Counted from the first letter of the stretch, positions 1 through 12,570 are shown. The stretch is DNA of 64,000 nt from Parascedosporium putredinis (GCA_949357655.1 CASHTG010000012.1:1488001-1552000), one strand, 5' to 3'. The notes: generated from the letters alone by a model not told the origin. Numbers and translations: made by a program.

Positions 1-2990
1 CAACAGAGCTCGAGAGGAATGGCGAGCTGGACGTTGTCGCGTTCGAGCTACTAGCCAAGCAAAAGTGTTGACCACCGCGTTAAACTAGATCAGCCAGCGA
101 AACTAGCACATCGCTCGGCTTCGAGGCGGAAGCGGGATGGACGGGTTACCCACTTTTCCGCCTCCTGATTACGCTACTATCGTTTCCCGCCATCAATTTG
201 ATGGGCTCTACTAATATTTGTGACCAGTGGAGATAGGAGATTCAACCTTTGCTTTCACGCTCCCACGCGCAAGTCCCTGGTCACCGCACTCGCCTTTCTT
301 TGGCTTAGTTGGCTTAGAAGTCAGGAGAACAAAAAAAAAAAAAAAAACCTCCAGAGAGAAAAAGGAGAATAATCTCCCGAGGTGAGAAACTGCCTCACTT
401 GATGCGGCAGCGAATGGCCGACTCCGGAATAATCGGAAATGGACGAAGCAAATTCTTCTCGGCCTGACTTGACTGGTCGTATCCCGGCTTGTGATTCCGG
501 TGTAAATGAGACGCTGGCTCGGCGTTGGCCCGGCGTCAGATCTGGAGGCCCGATATGAACTCGTCGTGCCGTCCCTCGCTCTCAAAGACAGAGGACTGAC
601 TGTATGCGGCTTTAGACAGCTTCGCAATCGGGTTTTTCTTCCGACAGGAGGGAGTGAACCGCGAGCGCCCTATCTCTCCAATACCTAGGTATCAAAAATT
701 GACTCGCCTGGGTCAGGCAACAGAGCCTTGGTTGGGTGATGTATATTGTACTCGGAGGGGCCTGAAGCCTGGAACAAACCAACCCTTGTCCGTCCTTCAA
801 ACTTATTCCATTGACATTTCATCTGTCTGCGCCCTTGTCTGCTATCAGTTGACGGATGATTGATCAAATGTCCCTCATTCTCCCCTCTTCCATCAGGTCT
901 TTTCGGCGCGGCTTGGCCTAGTTGCTAGGTGTGATATTAGGTGATAGCATTTGTGTCGCTTTGGAGAGTATTGAAAATTGAATACAATCCATACAATCAA
1001 GATCCTATCGTTTATCGCCAGCAGCCCCTCCCCACTCGTTCTCAGCCGTGGATCAGCGCGCGCGACGTGGAAGCTGTCCTTGTTAAGCCGACTAGCTCAT
1101 GCAGCCTAGGCAACGCGACGGTGAACCGAGCCTCACGGTCAAGTTGTTCCAGCAGTTCATTTTTCCATAAGAAACATTTGAGCAATAGCTGGGTGTACGA
1201 ATGTTGGTTGCGCCATCCCCAAGGGGCTAACCGGGCTGTGATGAAACTGATTGAACGTATCGCGTCAAGATCCGGCGACCAAGGTGATGACGATTCAATT
1301 CATGTATGAATGGCGGGGAGGGGAAGTGAGGGGTGAGAAGAGGGGAGGGGCTATCGGTACAGTGCGAAGGATGTCAAGCTGTGAGCTGTTCTTTCGAGAC
1401 CACCAAGCGGATGGTCGGCCAAGAACGAGTGAAACATGACGAAGGAGCTTTGGAAGCTACCAAGTAGCTGTGGGTGGAGCAAGGCAACAGCGGGTTGTTG
1501 TTGGAAAGGCACCGCCACCGATGGAAAACAATTTAATATCTCACTCCCGCTTCCATCCCTTGAGAGATGAGGGCCTCGATATCGCGCCAGCGATCGTTCC
1601 CTTGGCAGCTCTGGCCAGTGGGGACGCTTAGCGCTGGGAATCTCGGGAAGTTGGACGATGAGGTCATTCTCGAGGCTGGTGGGTGGGTAGAGAGAGGCGC
1701 GTTTCCACCCGGTACCTCCGTCAGGCCGCGGAAATTTTCGACTCTGGTTGCTCAGTTTGCTACATGTACACACAATGGCCTGGGAGCGAATTCTCGACTA
1801 ATTAACCTCGTCAAATCGCCATTACTGACCACTTGAGGCATTGGTTGGCTGCTCCTTTGTGAAGCTATGCGCCTCTGCTGCTTGTTCACTTGATGCACAT
1901 TTGAGGAACTTGAATGGCGAGTCGAGCTCGAGGGGAGCTTGTGGTTGGCTTGTGAAGGCGAGGGGCGAGCTTGACCCACTCTACATGCAAAGCCCTCCTC
2001 GCATATTTAATCAAAGTAATCGGGAGGGGCAGTCCGGCCAGTCCTTGTCGAGCTTCGAGGAACAGAAATCTCTCTGGAGTTCAAATTCCGCGGCCGTTCC
2101 TGAGTCGCTCTCTGACGGTACCCTTTGCGGCACCCGCGAGCCGGATTTGATATGAGACACGCTTGTTGTGGCAGATGCTGGATCGGATTGGGTACGAGAA
2201 ACGCTTCAGGGCCATGTACCTCGAGAACGAGGACCTGGATCTCCTTTGTTGTTGCAGTGGGCGGGGATGTGACGGTCGTCTGCGCTGCGTGGGCGGGTTG
2301 TGGTGCTCGTCCCGCTAGCGGGAGCCATGCCCGCGACTGCGGCTACTTGCCCACCGCGCCAGGTGTGGGCGAGGGGCTGTGAACCATGGTTGACGAGCTA
2401 GACAGGTTAAACACGACCTTGCTTCACGCAAGGCCCACCACCAAGCTTGAGACAAGGTTTGGATAGTTTTCTTTCGGTATTGCCAAGGTTCTGGAAACGG
2501 TTGATGGAGATTTCTCCCTCACAAGCTAAGAAAAGAAATCCTTTAATGTGATTGATTGAAATACCTGTGACATGGATTGCCCTTGATCCAGCCTCGCGAT
2601 GTTGCTTGAAGAGACGCGCTCAGGCTCTTGGGGGAGGGGACTTGAGGCCAAAGGCGACTGCACGTTGGGCCCCTGGGCGGGCCAGAATCCAGCGACGACC
2701 AGATCAGAACTTGAGAAACTGAGGACTTTTGGGCAAAGGCCTGGTCCAGCCCAGGAGCTCTTCAGAAAACCAGTCTGCGTGTTCACTAGCCTGACAAGAG
2801 CTGGGCAGGAACGACAGGTACTGAACTGAGGCAGGCCCCGCACCCCCGAACCGAAGGTGCATCCACGTCGTACCACACCCCTCCGTGTCACTCACCGTCT
2901 ACTTTGGGCAACACTGACGTTAAATCGCTGCTGGTCTGCCATCCCTCCCCTTTGTTCCTTCCTTGCTTGACTAGTTCCTATCCTGATCTT
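1..2990. other. Intergenic, no recognisable gene
   Basis: I see no conserved protein, tRNA or repeat family here. The open frames present are short, have no family resemblance and overlap each other on both strands. A run of about 19 A residues lies near 330-348. The distal end is probably the promoter region of the mannitol dehydrogenase gene. Confidence 0.5.
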
Positions 2991-2993
2991 AGG

Positions 2994-3001
2994 TATATAA
3001 A
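2994..3001 (+). promoter_or_regulatory. TATA box of mannitol-1-phosphate dehydrogenase gene
   Basis: TATATAAA lies about 350 bp upstream of the start codon at 3354. The spacing implies a long 5' leader of roughly 300 nt, which agrees with the candidate leader intron further down. Confidence 0.5.
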
Positions 3002-3088
3002 GAGATAGGAGTCTTCCCCCTCAACAAATTCTTCCTCTCTCGACTTTCCACACCTCTTTGGAGCTTAATCTGCAGCGACCAACAGTTT

Positions 3089-3296
3089 GTAAGTCAGCCC
3101 CTTGGCCCACCCCACCAAGCTTCTCCTTGAATCCTTCCCTCCCACCACCCACCACCCTGTCCAACAAGATCGCCTCGCCCTCACTTGCCTTGTCACTTCC
3201 TCGCGCGTCCCCTTTCCGCTGCCGATCCCCACGGAGGAAGAGCTTTGGTGCCTGATCTCCGCGGTGTTGCCTTATTTGCCCAGAAGTTGCTGACAG
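3089..3296 (+). other. Candidate 5' leader intron of mannitol-1-phosphate dehydrogenase gene
   Basis: A perfect GTAAGT donor at 3089 and a CTGACAG acceptor ending at 3296 enclose a pyrimidine-rich stretch between the TATA box and the start codon. A competing acceptor, CCCAG, lies about 13 bases earlier. Transcript evidence is needed; this is inference from splice consensus only. Confidence 0.35.
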
Positions 3297-3353
3297 CTTC
3301 CAAGCTCCGAATTCACCCCACCTCACACAATATACCACCCCCAATCAACCACC

Positions 3354-4594
3354 ATGGGTAAGAAGGCCGTTCACTTTGGCGCCGGCAACATTGGTAAGTC
3401 TCGAGTCCCCCTCCCCACTAGACCTTTCCTCGTTGCAATAGATCAGTATGCTGACCAGGTCATCTTTCCTCGATGCGTAGGCCGTGGCTTCGTTGCCTGC
3501 TTCCTCCACAACTCTGACTATGAGGTCATCTTCGCCGATGTCGTCGAGCCCCTTGTCAAGTCCATCAATGAGAACTCCTCGTACAAGGTTATTGAGGTTG
3601 GCGTTGAGGGCACCGAGGAACTCACCATTACCAACTACCGCGCCATCAACTCGCGCTCCGATGAGGAGGCTCTCGTCAATGAAATCGCGACTGCCGATGT
3701 CGTGACATGCTCCGTTGGCCCCACCATCCTCAAGTTCATCGCCCCTCCCATTGCCAAGGGTATTGACAAGCGTTCCTCTGACCTTCCTCCCCTCGCCGTC
3801 ATTGCCTGCGAGAATGCCATTGGCGCCACCGATACCCTTGCCGGCTTTATCAAGCAGAATGCCAAGGAACCTGATCACGATAAGCGTGCTCGCTATGCCA
3901 ACTCGGCTATTGATCGCATTGTACCCGCTCAGGACCCCAACGCTGGTCTTAGCGTTAAGCTCGAGAAGTTTTACGAGTGGGTCGTCGACAAGACTCCTTC
4001 CAGGAGCACGGCATCCCCACTATCAAGGGTATCCAGTGGGTTGACAACCTCGAGCCCTACATTGAGCGCAAGCTCTACACTGTGAACACTGGTCATGCTA
4101 CTGCTGCCTACCACGGCTATAGCCGCGGCAAGGCCACCGTTGACCAGGCTCTTGAGGATGAGTTCATCCTGGGCCAGGTCCGCAAGGCTCTTGCGGAGAC
4201 TACCGAACTCATCGTGTCCAAGCACGGAATCGCTCTTGACGCTCAGAAGGCATATGCCGAGAAGATCATCACCCGTATCAGCAACCCTCACCTTGCTGAT
4301 GCTGTCGAGCGTGTCGGCCGTGCTCCTCTGAGGAAGCTTAGCCGCAAGGAGCGCTTCATTGGGCCCGCTTCGCAACTTGCTGAGCTTGGCAAGGATGTCA
4401 CTGCCCTAGTTGATGCCGCAGAGCAGGCCTTCCGATTCCAGAACATTGAAGGCGACGAGGAGAGTGCCGAGCTTGCCAAGATTCTTGCTGAGAACTCGGC
4501 CGACGAGGTTGTGAAGAAGGTCACTGGACTTTCTGAGACTGATAAGCTATACCCCAAGATTCTCGAGGTTGTCCAGAAGGTGAAGGGACAGTAA
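3354..4594 (+). CDS. mpdA: Mannitol-1-phosphate 5-dehydrogenase
   Basis: NAD-dependent cytosolic enzyme that interconverts fructose-6-phosphate and mannitol-1-phosphate in the fungal mannitol cycle (carbon storage, redox and stress tolerance). One intron (3394-3480) interrupts the nucleotide-binding motif GAGNIGRGF at residues 8-16. The catalytic Lys-Asn-His signature of the long-chain mannitol dehydrogenase family is visible as KLYTVNTGH near residues 210-219. The reading frame breaks at the TT of 3998-3999. One extra T there restores a 384-residue protein, against about 388 for the family, with conserved sequence on both sides, so I read the break as a base-calling loss. The start ATG is in ACCATGG context. 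It is the first of two housekeeping genes on this strand. Confidence 0.95.
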
Positions 4595-5543
4595 AGGAGT
4601 AGGGGGCAGAAACATGAAAACGGTGGAGGCGAGCGAAGTGAAATAATGTCGTGGTCACTTCCCCATATATTATGATAAACAGGCTGCTTAGACAGGAGCA
4701 AAAGGACATGAATTCAAGACGTTATGACCCAGTATTTGTAGCATGAATAAAGTTTCAAGTGAATCTAGCTTTAGCACAAGGTGATCCTCTTCAGTGACCG
4801 GGAAAAACGTATTGCGAGGCCACGAATATTATTTGATGCTCTCCCAAACTTGGGAGAGGCTGCCTGCCTGACTTGAGGCCTCATTATGTGCCCAGCTACA
4901 GTGCAGGAGGCGAAGCTCAGCTCGCTGTGGTAACAAAAAAGCCAATCAGGCCGCTCCGTCATTGGCGTGGTCGACTTTGATTAGCGGTGAGTGCTGTCAG
5001 CATGTGGAGAAGAGTGTCGAGAGGTGTCAAAAAGGGGTTTGTTTCCACATCGATCCATTCCATCTATCCATCTATGGATATTGAATTGAGAGGGGCCAGT
5101 GACTGTGGGATCGATGACGGGTTGTTTAGTGCACACTTGTCGTTGAGCTGTGGCTTGCAAGGACCCGTAGGGGAACCTGGTGTAGCTCCGTGCTGGGCTG
5201 GCCTATAAATCACGTGACACGCTCCCTCGATTGACTTCTGGGGATGCCACGTACGTTTTGGGCCAACTGCTGTCGAGACACATTTCGTGGAAGCTCAAAA
5301 TTCAGGGTGCCGCCCAAGTTACGAACGAGCATCGGATAGCCTACCTGCGGGTAATCCTCAATCTGGCGGTGCTTTAGAAGAGCAGGGAACCCCCAAATAC
5401 CGAAAATACTTGCCATTCCTCCGTCGGCCTGCGACCACCGTTGATTCTATGAATGGTGGCATCCTTACCCGGCCTAGATACCCCACCTCTTAACACTCGA
5501 CAACTGAACCCTCCTTTACATTTACGCTCAGCTTTACATCAAG
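4595..5543. other. Intergenic: dehydrogenase 3' region and SEC27 promoter
   Basis: Contains the presumed 3' UTR of the mannitol dehydrogenase gene, AT-rich around 4660-4750, followed by the SEC27 promoter. No gene is seen. The region just upstream of 5217 holds a TATA-like element abutting a CACGTG box, listed separately. Confidence 0.5.
5204..5216 (+). promoter_or_regulatory. TATA-like element plus CACGTG E-box upstream of SEC27
   Basis: TATAAAT (5204-5210) is directly followed by CACGTG (5211-5216) and then AC, about 330 bp before the SEC27 start codon. CACGTGAC is a known core for Cbf1/USF-type bHLH factors in fungi; binding here is inference. Confidence 0.35.
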
Positions 5544-8500
5544 ATGCGCCTCGACGTCAAGGTATGTTGATAGCTGTGTAATAGAGAGCATATCACTGGC
5601 AAGGCGCCGCCTCCGGCTGCCTGATCTGAAAGCTTGCCTCGTTGCCTGCGCGGCATTGCTTCGTTGCAAGCGCACGCCCCTTTTCCCGCGAGCCACGATG
5701 ACGGAGCTCCATGGCTAACTATGTCTTTTTTCCTTTAAGCGGCAACTATTTGCCCGAAGCGAACGGGTGAAGGGGATTGACTTCCACCCTCACGAGCCAT
5801 GGATCCTTACGACCCTCTATAACGGTACCGATTCCACCCCGCTCCCCCTCGGGACCCTTTTCCCTTGCAGCTTCTCAGAGACTAATGCGCCAAACATATA
5901 GGCCAGGCCTATATCTGGTCATACGAAACGCAGCAAGTCGTGAAGACTTTCGAGCTGACCGATGTTCCTGTCCGAGCTGGTCGCTTTGTTGCGCGGAAGA
6001 ACTGGATCGTGTGTGGTTCGGACGACTTTCAGGTTCGGGTTTATAACTACAATACTTCGGAAAAGATCACTGCCTTCGAGGCCCACCCCGATTATATTCG
6101 AGCCATTGTCGTCCATCCCACGCAGCCCTTCATCCTTACCGCCTCCGATGACATGACGATCAAGCTGTGGGATTGGGAGAAGGGCTGGAAGTGTGTTCAG
6201 GTATTCGAAGGACACGGTCATTATGTCATGGGCCTAGCAATCAACCCCAAGGACACCAATACCTTTGCCTCTGCGTGTCTCGATCGAACGGTCAAAATAT
6301 GGAGCCTCGGCTCGCCGACTGCCAACTTCACGCTCGAGGCCCACGATACCAAGGGGGTCAACCATGTCGACTACTACCCCTTCCCCGACAAGCCTTACCT
6401 CCTCACCTCCTCCGACGATAGGACCGTTAAGATTTGGGACTACACCACCAAGTCGTTGATCGCCACCCTCGAGGGCCATACCAACAATGTCTCGTTTGCT
6501 TGCTACCACCCGGAACTTCCGTCATCATCTCGGGTTCCGAGGACGGCACCATTCGTATCTGGCACGCCAACACGTACCGTTTCGAGCAATCTCTGAACTA
6601 TGGCCTCGAGCGTGCGTGGTGTGTGTCGTACCAGAAGGGCCAGCAGGGCATCGCCGTCGGCTTTGACGACGGCGCTGTTGTCATTAAGATGGGTAGAGAG
6701 GAGCCTGCCGTGTCTATGGACGGCTCAGGCAAGCTCATCTGGGCACGCCACAACGAGGTCATCTCCGCGATCATCAAGGGCGGTGGTAAGTTTGGACCCA
6801 TTAGTTTGGCCAAGGATATACTTGCTTGTTTACTCACACTAAGTCTCCTTAGATGCTTCTATCAAGGACAATACCCCCATCAGCCTGCCTGTCAAGGAGC
6901 TCGGCACCTGCGAAGTTTACCCGCAAACCCTCATTCACTCGCCCAACGGGCGCTTCACTGCCGTTTGTAAGTCTCGAAAGATATCTGTTGCGTCAAGACC
7001 GGGCGTCGACAGGGGCGACACAATACTGACCCACCCATTCTAGGCGGTGACGGCGAATACATCATCTACACCAGTCTCGCATGGAGGAACAAGGCCTTCG
7101 GCTCTGCCCTTGATTTCGTCTGGGCCTCGAAAGAGAACAGCAATGATTTTGCCATCCGCGAGTCAGCTACGAGCGTAAAGGTCTACAAGAATTTCACCGA
7201 GAAGCAAGGCGGACTTGACGTTGGATTCCATGCCGACGGCCTCACTGGAGGCACCCTCCTCGGTGTGACGGGCCAAGGCGGTGTATCCTTCTTTGACTGG
7301 AATACTGGGGCCCTCGTCCGAAGGATCGAAGTCGAGCCCAAGCAGGTAAGCCATTTCTAGTAGGGCCGAGGTTGTGTCGATTGGGTGTTAATACGTGACG
7401 TTTTAGGTCTACTGGTCGGACAATGGCGAATTGGTTGCTATTGCTTGCGAAGACACTTTCTACGTGCTCCGATTCTCTCGCGAAAACTTTGTCGAGGCGG
7501 TACAGTCAGGCCAGGTTGAAGAGGACGGCGTTGAGGCCGCTTTCGAGGTCATCACCGATATCAACGAGAGGTAAGCCAGACCGAAACTACCCAAGGCGAG
7601 GAGAGGTGGCTGGAAGGGCGAAATTCGAGATCAGTACTAATCATTGCCTCGTGTGTGTCATAGTGTCCGCACCGGTGAATGGATCGGAGCCGTCTTCGTT
7701 TATACGAATGCGACCAACCGACTCAACTACCTTGTGGGAGACCAAACCTACACGATATCCCACTTTGACACGCCCATGTACATTTTGGGTTTCATCCAGC
7801 GCGACGAGAGGATTTACCTGGCCGACAAGGACGTCAACGTCACATCGTTTGCCCTTTCGCTGCCCGTCCTGGAGTACCAGACACTTGTGCTCCAGGAGGA
7901 GATGGAGACGGCACAGGAGCTTCTGGCCAACATCCCGGCGGACCAACTGAACAAGGTTGCCCGATTCCTCGAGGGTCAAGGTCACAAGGAACTTGCACTC
8001 GAAGTTGCGACGGACCCAGAGCACAGGTTTGAGCTTGCCCTGGCCCTCAATCAACTCGAGGTTGCCCTCGAGTTGGCCAAGGAAGCCGACGTGGAGCACA
8101 AATGGAAGACGGTGGGAGATGCAGCGTTAGCGGGGTGGGATGTGGCTCTCGCGGCCAAGTGCTTTACCCAAGCCAGAGATATTGGCTCCCTCCTCCTTCT
8201 TCACTCTTCTACGGGCGATAGGGAGGGCCTTGCCGCCCTCGCCAAGCAGGCGGAAGAGGCAAGCGCGCACAATGTGGCATTCAGCTGCCACTGGATGCTT
8301 GGTGACGTTGACGCGTGTGTGGATATCCTTACCAAGACAGGCAGGCATGCGGAAGCGGTTCTTTTCTCGCAAACGTACAAGCCGAGCACTACGCGGCCGC
8401 TGGTAGACGGGTGGAAGGAGAGTCTCGAAAAGGGCAAGAAGGGACGAGTTGCTAAGATTCTTGCAGTGCCTGGGGAGGATGACGAGCTCTTCCCTGAGTG

Positions 8501-8615
8501 GGATGAGTGGCTGAAGCTGGAGAGTGAGGGAAAGTCGGCGGACGCGGCTGTTTCGACCAGTAATGGAGACGAAGCTGGTTCTGAGGAGCAAGCAGAAGCA
8601 GAGGAGGAAGAATGA
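5544..8615 (+). CDS. SEC27: Coatomer subunit beta-prime (COPI)
   Basis: Component of the COPI coat that retrieves dilysine-tagged cargo from Golgi to ER. Seven exons: 5544-5561, 5740-5824, 5902-6785, 6853-6966, 7044-7345, 7407-7570, 7664-8615. The first encodes only MRLDVK. The N-terminal half is a WD40 propeller with repeated ARKNW, TIKLWDW, TVKIWSL and TVKIWDY blades. The COPI WD-associated region follows (motif CGDGEYIIYT), then an alpha-solenoid (STDPEHRFELAL-type block reads ATDPEHRFELAL) and an acidic C-terminal tail. The frame breaks at the CC of 6519-6520; one added C restores HPELPVIISGSEDG and gives 839 residues. As an essential gene, it is the best evidence that frame breaks in this window are sequence errors. 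Confidence 0.96.
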
Positions 8616-9630
8616 CCATGAAACTAGAAGGAGGAGTATGATGTCTATTGTTTATTGTTTTGACACTGTTATTACGAGAATACTCGGCGTTGGGCCGGTG
8701 GAAAAGGAGACGTCGTCACGAGTACTATACATGCAGAGGATAATTCCAAAAATCTATCGCCGAATCAACCACGCGGACCCCGCTTGTAAAGTATGTTGCA
8801 TGAGCTGCAAGGAGTTTTACGGAGCGATCAGGGATGTTCACCACGACATGGGATCTCCGTGCTGACTGGAGAGAAGCGGCGGTGGCGGATCTCGAATCTC
8901 GAAGTCACACAATACCCTTTCCTCAATCCCACTTGGCAGACTCTGGTGTAAGAACCTAACCTGCAGCTTGGCTCCCACCTTTGAACACCCGATGGATCAA
9001 TTTGATCAAGGGCTGAAGGTAATCTGGCGCATGCACGAGCCACGATCTTGGCTCGAATTGGATTAGACCGTCCCGATTGGTGGCTGTCAGGGTGTCGCCA
9101 GGGCGGCCTCCCAAAAGACGGCCAGGCCCAACAAGGGAGTCGAGCGGTGCCAGGAACAGTTTGCTGCCAATGGAAGAGCTCCGTGGCTTGATTAGCTGAA
9201 TCGACCGCCGTTGGAGGGGGAGGGGACCCCAAGCGATATCTGCATGCCACATGTTTTTCCCTCTTGTTTATTATCTTTTATTAGGACTAGTGTCGACTCT
9301 TTTCCAAAATTTTAGGGGACGAGCGAGTGAGCGACGAAAATGGCGGCGGGGGAGGGGACCACGGGCTGGGACGAAGAAGTTCATATATGCGGGAAGCTGC
9401 CGTCCTCGTCACGATGACAATAGATCCTCTCCAACTCCCCACCGCCCTCCTCCGTATTCTCGCGCCTTGGTGTATTTTCTCGTTGAGATCCCCGGGATTT
9501 GCGATTCGCCGGGAAAATAGAAAGTTAGAAGCCATATAAACCAATCACCCACCCCACTTCATCTCCGTTGGCGATTCTTGTTGCCGGGTGCTCATCGCTC
9601 TCTCCCCGCCCTTCCGCCTCACGAAAAATC
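8616..9630. other. Intergenic
   Basis: SEC27 3' flank and the upstream region of the small Cys-tailed gene. No conserved reading frame or RNA is recognised. A TATA element near 9535 belongs to the downstream gene. Confidence 0.5.
9535..9540 (+). promoter_or_regulatory. TATA box with adjacent CCAAT box
   Basis: TATAAA lies 96 bp before the start codon at 9631 and is immediately followed by CCAAT (9541-9545). The arrangement supports transcription of the short two-exon gene downstream. Confidence 0.45.
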
Positions 9631-10096
9631 ATGACTGCTACGTCCGGCGCTCCCACGACTCCGCCGTCCGCGGTGATGGCTCCGCCTAAGCAGGCTCCCA
9701 TGGATGCCACGCCGCCTTCCGGAGCGCGCACGTCGAGCATCGTGTCCCAGCAGCCGGTATGTCGCCCTTTCACTCTTTCTCCCTTCGCCCCCCTTTCCCT
9801 TCCTCGTGTGGCACGAAGAGATCGGATGATGTCCTCTTCTGCGCCGTTAGAAGCTACGTTCTACCGGCCTCGATGCTCGGTGTGCTGTGAATACAGGAAC
9901 CACAGTAATGCGCTGGTGTGATCTCGGGTTATTTGTCTTTACCATTGGACTGAATTGGGATGGACTAACGTCTTCTACTCTCCCAAACTAGATGAGCGAG
10001 CCGAGGCCTGAGATGAGCCGCCTGCGCGGAGGGGGTATGAGCTTAGGGTTCGACTGCTGCGGCGGCTCTTGCCGCTTCCACAAGGCCTGCTGCTAG
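9631..10096 (+). CDS. Small Pro-rich protein with Cys-Cys tail, function unknown
   Basis: Two exons (9631-9756 and 9992-10096) join exactly in phase to a 76-residue protein. The intron (9757-9991) has a GTATGT donor and an ACTAG acceptor. The N-terminal 42 residues are rich in Pro, Ala, Ser and Thr. The second exon encodes a Met/Arg-containing segment with an RLRGGG motif and ends in a Cys-rich tail of pattern CCxxxCxxxxxCC. No signal peptide or membrane helix is seen. The Cys pair at the extreme C-terminus resembles tails that are palmitoylated or bind metal, but this is inference. I recognise no named family. The TATA box, clean splice sites and absence of frame breaks support a real gene. 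Confidence 0.6.
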
Positions 10097-10765
10097 AGAG
10101 GAGGGAATTTTCCCAAGGCCTCCTCGGTCACTTAGCTGAGCCGTGGGGTGCTGATTCTTTGCAAACGCCTCATTCTTGTGCGACTTCTATGCGTGAATTT
10201 GCAGCTGCTGGAAAGAGGAGCCGATAGAAAGCTAGCGCCCGCGATGTATGAGAAGGGGGAGTTTTCTGCCCTCTGTCGGGCGTTTCTTGAGCCCTCTCAC
10301 ATGGAGTTTTCCCTTTTCCTTTGGCTTTTACCGTTCTTGAGTCACTATTCTACCCCCGGCTTTTGAGTTGGAGTTTTTTTCCCTCTCTTCTGGTAGTTGA
10401 GCGAGCAAATGACAAGTAATGTTCACTGAATTGATGACGCATACATGTGAAAGAAAAGAACTGTCTGTGATTGTAGTGAAGAGCGTCTGTCGAATGTGAC
10501 AAGAGCAAGGATGGAGAGGATAGGAGATCACGCCAGTCAGGTTGAGAAACGTCAGTACCAGCACTGTCGATCCGGGGATCATCCCGAGACCTTGAGAGCT
10601 TGAAGGAGAGAACAATTGTGTACCGAAGCCGGACAAAAAAAAAGAAGAGAAGTAGTATAAGAAGCGAGGGATGGATGAGACAACTAGCACGAGTAAAACA
10701 AACACAAAGCGAGGGAGAAAAAAGATTGACATTATTGTTTGGTCGAAAGGCCAAAAAATGAAATC
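10097..10765. other. Intergenic
   Basis: 3' flank of the small Cys-tailed gene and downstream flank of the tRNA. No further feature is recognised. The open frames on the minus strand here run through the tRNA and are not coding. Confidence 0.5.
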
Positions 10766-10846
10766 CGACAAAGACAGGATTCGAACCTGCGCGGCCGAAG
10801 CCATCAGCTTTCGAGGCTGACCCATTAACCACTCTGGCACTTTGCC
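10766..10846 (-). tRNA. tRNA-Ser(CGA)
   Basis: Read on the minus strand, this 81-nt sequence folds as a class II tRNA. The acceptor stem GGCAAAG pairs with CTTTGTC, followed by discriminator G. The anticodon stem CAGC/GCTG encloses loop CTCGAAA, giving anticodon CGA at 10811-10813. A long variable arm (GGC-TTC-GGCC type) and T-arm GGTTCGAATCC with the perfect internal B box follow. There is no intron and no encoded CCA. It reads UCG serine codons. Confidence 0.93.
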
Positions 10847-12570
10847 TTGTTGGGGACTTTGGCTAGATAATTCCGTATAAAGGGTGCACACGGTTGGCCA
10901 GTTGTGGAGGCTTAGTCTGCGGGCCTGACAGGGGAGGCGAGTGGGGACCGACCAGTGTTGGTGTTGGTGGCTGGCTTCCATTGTTCGCTGCCTCAACCGG
11001 AGAAGAGCCGGGATCGTCTCCAGTTCTCCAGTTCCCTCCAGAGGGACTAGCTTCCATTGAGTGACAGCGAAGAACCCTGGCGGAGAGATCAGCTTGGTCT
11101 CCTGGTTCCCAAGGCCAACTTGTGCCGAGGATCCGTGGCCTCCCTCGGGCGTACCAGCTTTTGAGTTTCACTTTTTCCCCAGGCCAGGGGTTCAAGCATT
11201 TTGGCTCGGGGCCGAGGGGTGTGCGCCTGGCCCCCAACGAACCCGCCAGTTCCCCTGACTGCTTCCGATCTCACCACCACACGAGAGTGCGGCTCTCTCG
11301 AACCACTTTTGGTTCTTCCTCACACTATAATTTGATCGCCCGTCGAAAGATGTCGAGGCGAGAGCCCAGCTAGCCATGACAACGGACTAAGCACTAAGGG
11401 AAATGCAATGTCCATGTCTGAATAAATTTGATCAGCCGTGCTTCTAGTCGATCGTGGTCTTCATATTATCTCCTACAGAGTCCTTGTAGAGTGTTTGACA
11501 CCAAACGTATTGAAGAACAAGAAAGAACAAAAAGGAATCCGATGGGCGAAATGTGCATAAAATCGCATTCCTGGAACTTGCTTGCTGCTTGTCCCTTCAT
11601 CTTCACGAAGACCCTCTTATTAGGGGTTTGTCGGCCGATGTCTAAACGGGCATTTCCCCGGCTAACCTGCCACGTTTAGGGCCGCTCGTGTTACTGGCCT
11701 CAAGAGTTCGACGAAAGGGCCTGAGGGGATTCCAACATGCGACGACTACCACGTCGATGGGGTCCTCCTTACTAGGGTTCAATTCCTGTTGGAAGGGCGT
11801 TATGTTCAGCAGAATAGCTCCAAGAAAGAACAACCTCCTTTTTCGAGATCCGATGACAGGCTCCCCTTCCTTGCCCCGTTTTTTGCAAAACACTTTGGAC
11901 AAGGGCCTTTGTCGCCCTCGATGAGATGCGATTTGGGCCCGGGCTCATAATAAGCGCGCTTTGTCTCAGCACCTCCGAACAGGGCTATCCACCCCCGGTC
12001 GACAGGGCCAGTTTTGACACTTGCGACGTCGGAACTTGGCCTGTTCTCGGGGCCAACTCCCAACGCAGCCCCAGAAAAGATCGTATTGCCCGCAAGCCCT
12101 CCCTGCCATGTCGTAGAGTCTTCGTTCCAAGCGGGTAGGAGCAAGCGGGTTCCACGGCCAAGGGCTCCGCGCCAAGGAACCGCGAAAGGGTTGTTCGTGT
12201 CGCAGATCGTTGCTTTGCGAAAATCATCATGGAGGGATCAGAGTGATCATGGGGCACCGGCCACTCCTACGATGTCTGTTGGGGGAGATCATGCGCATCA
12301 TGCATCCGGGTACTTAACCCAGCGATGCGCCGCCCATGCTAACACGATCTGTTTTACCCGACTTGCATCGATCGTTGTCTAACAATTCAATCTTGTTTCC
12401 CTTTTCTTTTTCTTCTCCCTTCTCTTCTTTTACCATTCTCACGGCCGGTCCGGTTTCTCGTTTCGAGCCAAGCCTTCAGGAAAGACTTTTCTTCTTCACT
12501 ATTCGACTTTGTTTCCTCCCAAAAAGGACTTTCTCTCCTTCTCTAGTCTTTTCATTTCGAGATACCCAAG
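10847..12570. other. Intergenic
   Basis: No gene is recognised. Overlapping open frames on both strands between 11640 and 12260 show no family resemblance. An isolated B-box-like GGTTCAATTCC near 11776 has no matching tRNA fold. The pyrimidine-rich stretch from about 12390 to 12560 is the likely promoter/leader of the next gene. Confidence 0.45.

Noticed and set aside
211..1773. Several 100-140 codon frames at the left end
   Set aside because: They overlap on both strands, are low in ordinary protein character and have no recognisable domain.
6505..6530. Programmed ribosomal frameshift in SEC27
   Set aside because: SEC27 is not known to be frameshifted, there is no slippery heptamer, and the same kind of base loss recurs in unrelated genes.
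11766..11790. B-box-like GGTTCAATTCC
   Set aside because: The T-stem pairs poorly and no acceptor or anticodon arm can be placed upstream.
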